DNA from: an uncultured bacterium
GTDB lineage: Bacteria; Bdellovibrionota_C; UBA2361; SZUA-149; CALKYB01
Direction: 5' to 3'
DNA length: 6,204 bases
Assembly: GCA_938022485.1 (NCBI GenBank)
Contig: CALIEE010000126.1
Coordinates: 1 to 6,204 of the forward strand
Positions 5,773 to 6,204 of this stretch are shown in pieces. How positions within the stretch are numbered: position 1 is the first letter of the stretch; every line of letters starts with the position of its first letter. The notes under the pieces are model-generated. The model worked only from the letters and a program-made list of their open reading frames with translations, was not told the origin of the DNA and did no database searches. The position numbers were made by a program, and so were the translations under genes.

Positions 5773-6096
5773 GTGGAAGCAGTTAAAAGAAGTGAAAATT
5801 TATTCGACGCAGAAGGGCTAAAAGTCGCCAAAAGCGCAGTTGAAGTTGGCAAGACTTACCCTGTGTACGGAATGATTACCAAAATCATCGAAGAAGAGGA
5901 GAGTAGTGTCGTTCTCGAGCTCAATTTTCAAATCAAGGCAAGATTAAAAATTGCTTCAGTAGACCAACTATCTGTTTTAAAAGAACGTGTTTTCGAACCT
6001 GGTATTTTTGTCTCTAAAATTCTTAACACTGAACCCAAAGTTGAAGTAGTTTGCAAAAAGGTAATCTTTGGCAAAAGAGCTGATTTTAACGCCTAG
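5773..6096 (+). CDS. Unknown 107-residue protein, probably beta-rich
   Basis: I do not recognise this protein. It starts at GTG (5773), with only a poor Shine-Dalgarno (AAGG about 9 nt upstream). An in-frame TGA at 5746 closes the frame with no ATG, GTG or TTG between. It stops at TAG (6094-6096). Residues 1-25 are polar and likely helical. Residues 26-99 alternate hydrophobic and charged positions in strand-like blocks (GKTYPVYGMITKI, SSVVLELNFQIKARLKI, KVEVVCKKVIFG) separated by a short helix (VDQLSVLKERV). That pattern would suit a small beta-barrel such as an OB or S1-like fold, but this is a guess from pattern alone. There is no signal peptide or membrane helix, and one cysteine. It is the only plus-strand gene, divergent from the ATPase gene. 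The 38-nt hairpin before it suggests possible post-transcriptional control. Confidence 0.65.
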   Translation: MEAVKRSENLFDAEGLKVAKSAVEVGKTYPVYGMITKIIEEEESSVVLELNFQIKARLKIASVDQLSVLKERVFEPGIFVSKILNTEPKVEVVCKKVIFGKRADFNA

Positions 6097-6126
6097 ACCA
6101 CCAGTTACTCCCCCAAACAAGTTATT

Positions 6127-6156
6127 TTGACATATCTGACAGCTGTTTAGTATACA
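6127..6156 (+). promoter_or_regulatory. Candidate sigma-70 promoter reading off the right edge
   Basis: A perfect TTGACA (6127-6132) is followed after 18 nt by TATACA (6151-6156, 4 of 6). The 8-bp palindrome ACAGCTGT (6139-6146) sits in the spacer, where an operator would block polymerase. ACAGCT recurs at 6163-6168. The promoter lies 31 bp after the 107-residue gene and would drive a gene beyond the window. Confidence 0.5.
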
Positions 6157-6204
6157 ACTGGGACAGCTTCTTTTCTGCTGTTGTACGACATTCACTCCAG
6201 GATT

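Noticed and set aside
5977..6195. 72-residue minus-strand frame at the right edge
   Set aside because: It overlaps most of the 3' half of the plus-strand 107-residue gene, has a low-complexity Phe/Asn/Cys-rich sequence and shows no recognisable domain.

Overview
The window comes from an AT-leaning bacterial chromosome. It carries a broken-off Flp/Tad pilus gene (cpaB), a complete single-strand exonuclease gene (recJ), a complete GspE/PilB-type secretion or pilus ATPase gene, and two small genes I do not recognise. A Tad-pilus CpaB together with a GspE/PilB-type motor suggests a Gram-negative with surface or secretion machinery, but the sequence does not fix the lineage. I see no phage, insertion sequence, CRISPR, tRNA or rRNA signature. 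Three of the five starts are not ATG (TTG for recJ and the ATPase, GTG for the 107-residue gene), and all four complete genes end in TAG.

Four genes lie on the minus strand, so the transcription order runs from high to low coordinates: GspE-like ATPase (5362 to 3887), a 112-residue unknown (3757 to 3419), recJ (3123 to 1378), then cpaB (941 to beyond base 1). The ATPase and the 112-residue gene are 129 bp apart with no convincing terminator between them, so they may share a transcript. A GC-rich hairpin with a pyrimidine tail (3342-3367) probably ends it. recJ appears to be a separate unit, with a candidate extended -10 promoter (3161-3189) and a candidate terminator (1285-1306). cpaB follows a 436-bp gap and has a strong Shine-Dalgarno. 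It probably opens a Tad operon that continues off the left edge. A divergent 410-bp region separates the ATPase gene from the only plus-strand gene, a 107-residue unknown (5773-6096). A good -35/-10 pair near the right edge points to another plus-strand transcript leaving the window.

The two motility or secretion genes belong to different machines. CpaB is a periplasmic/inner-membrane Tad assembly factor whose usual motor is CpaF, whereas the ATPase here is GspE/PilB-like with a tetracysteine zinc site. recJ between them looks like housekeeping DNA repair with no evident functional link. The least explained parts are the two small unknown genes, a 38-nt imperfect hairpin just before the 107-residue gene, and a nested hairpin plus 9-bp inverted repeat upstream of recJ. 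No complete new system can be claimed from this window.
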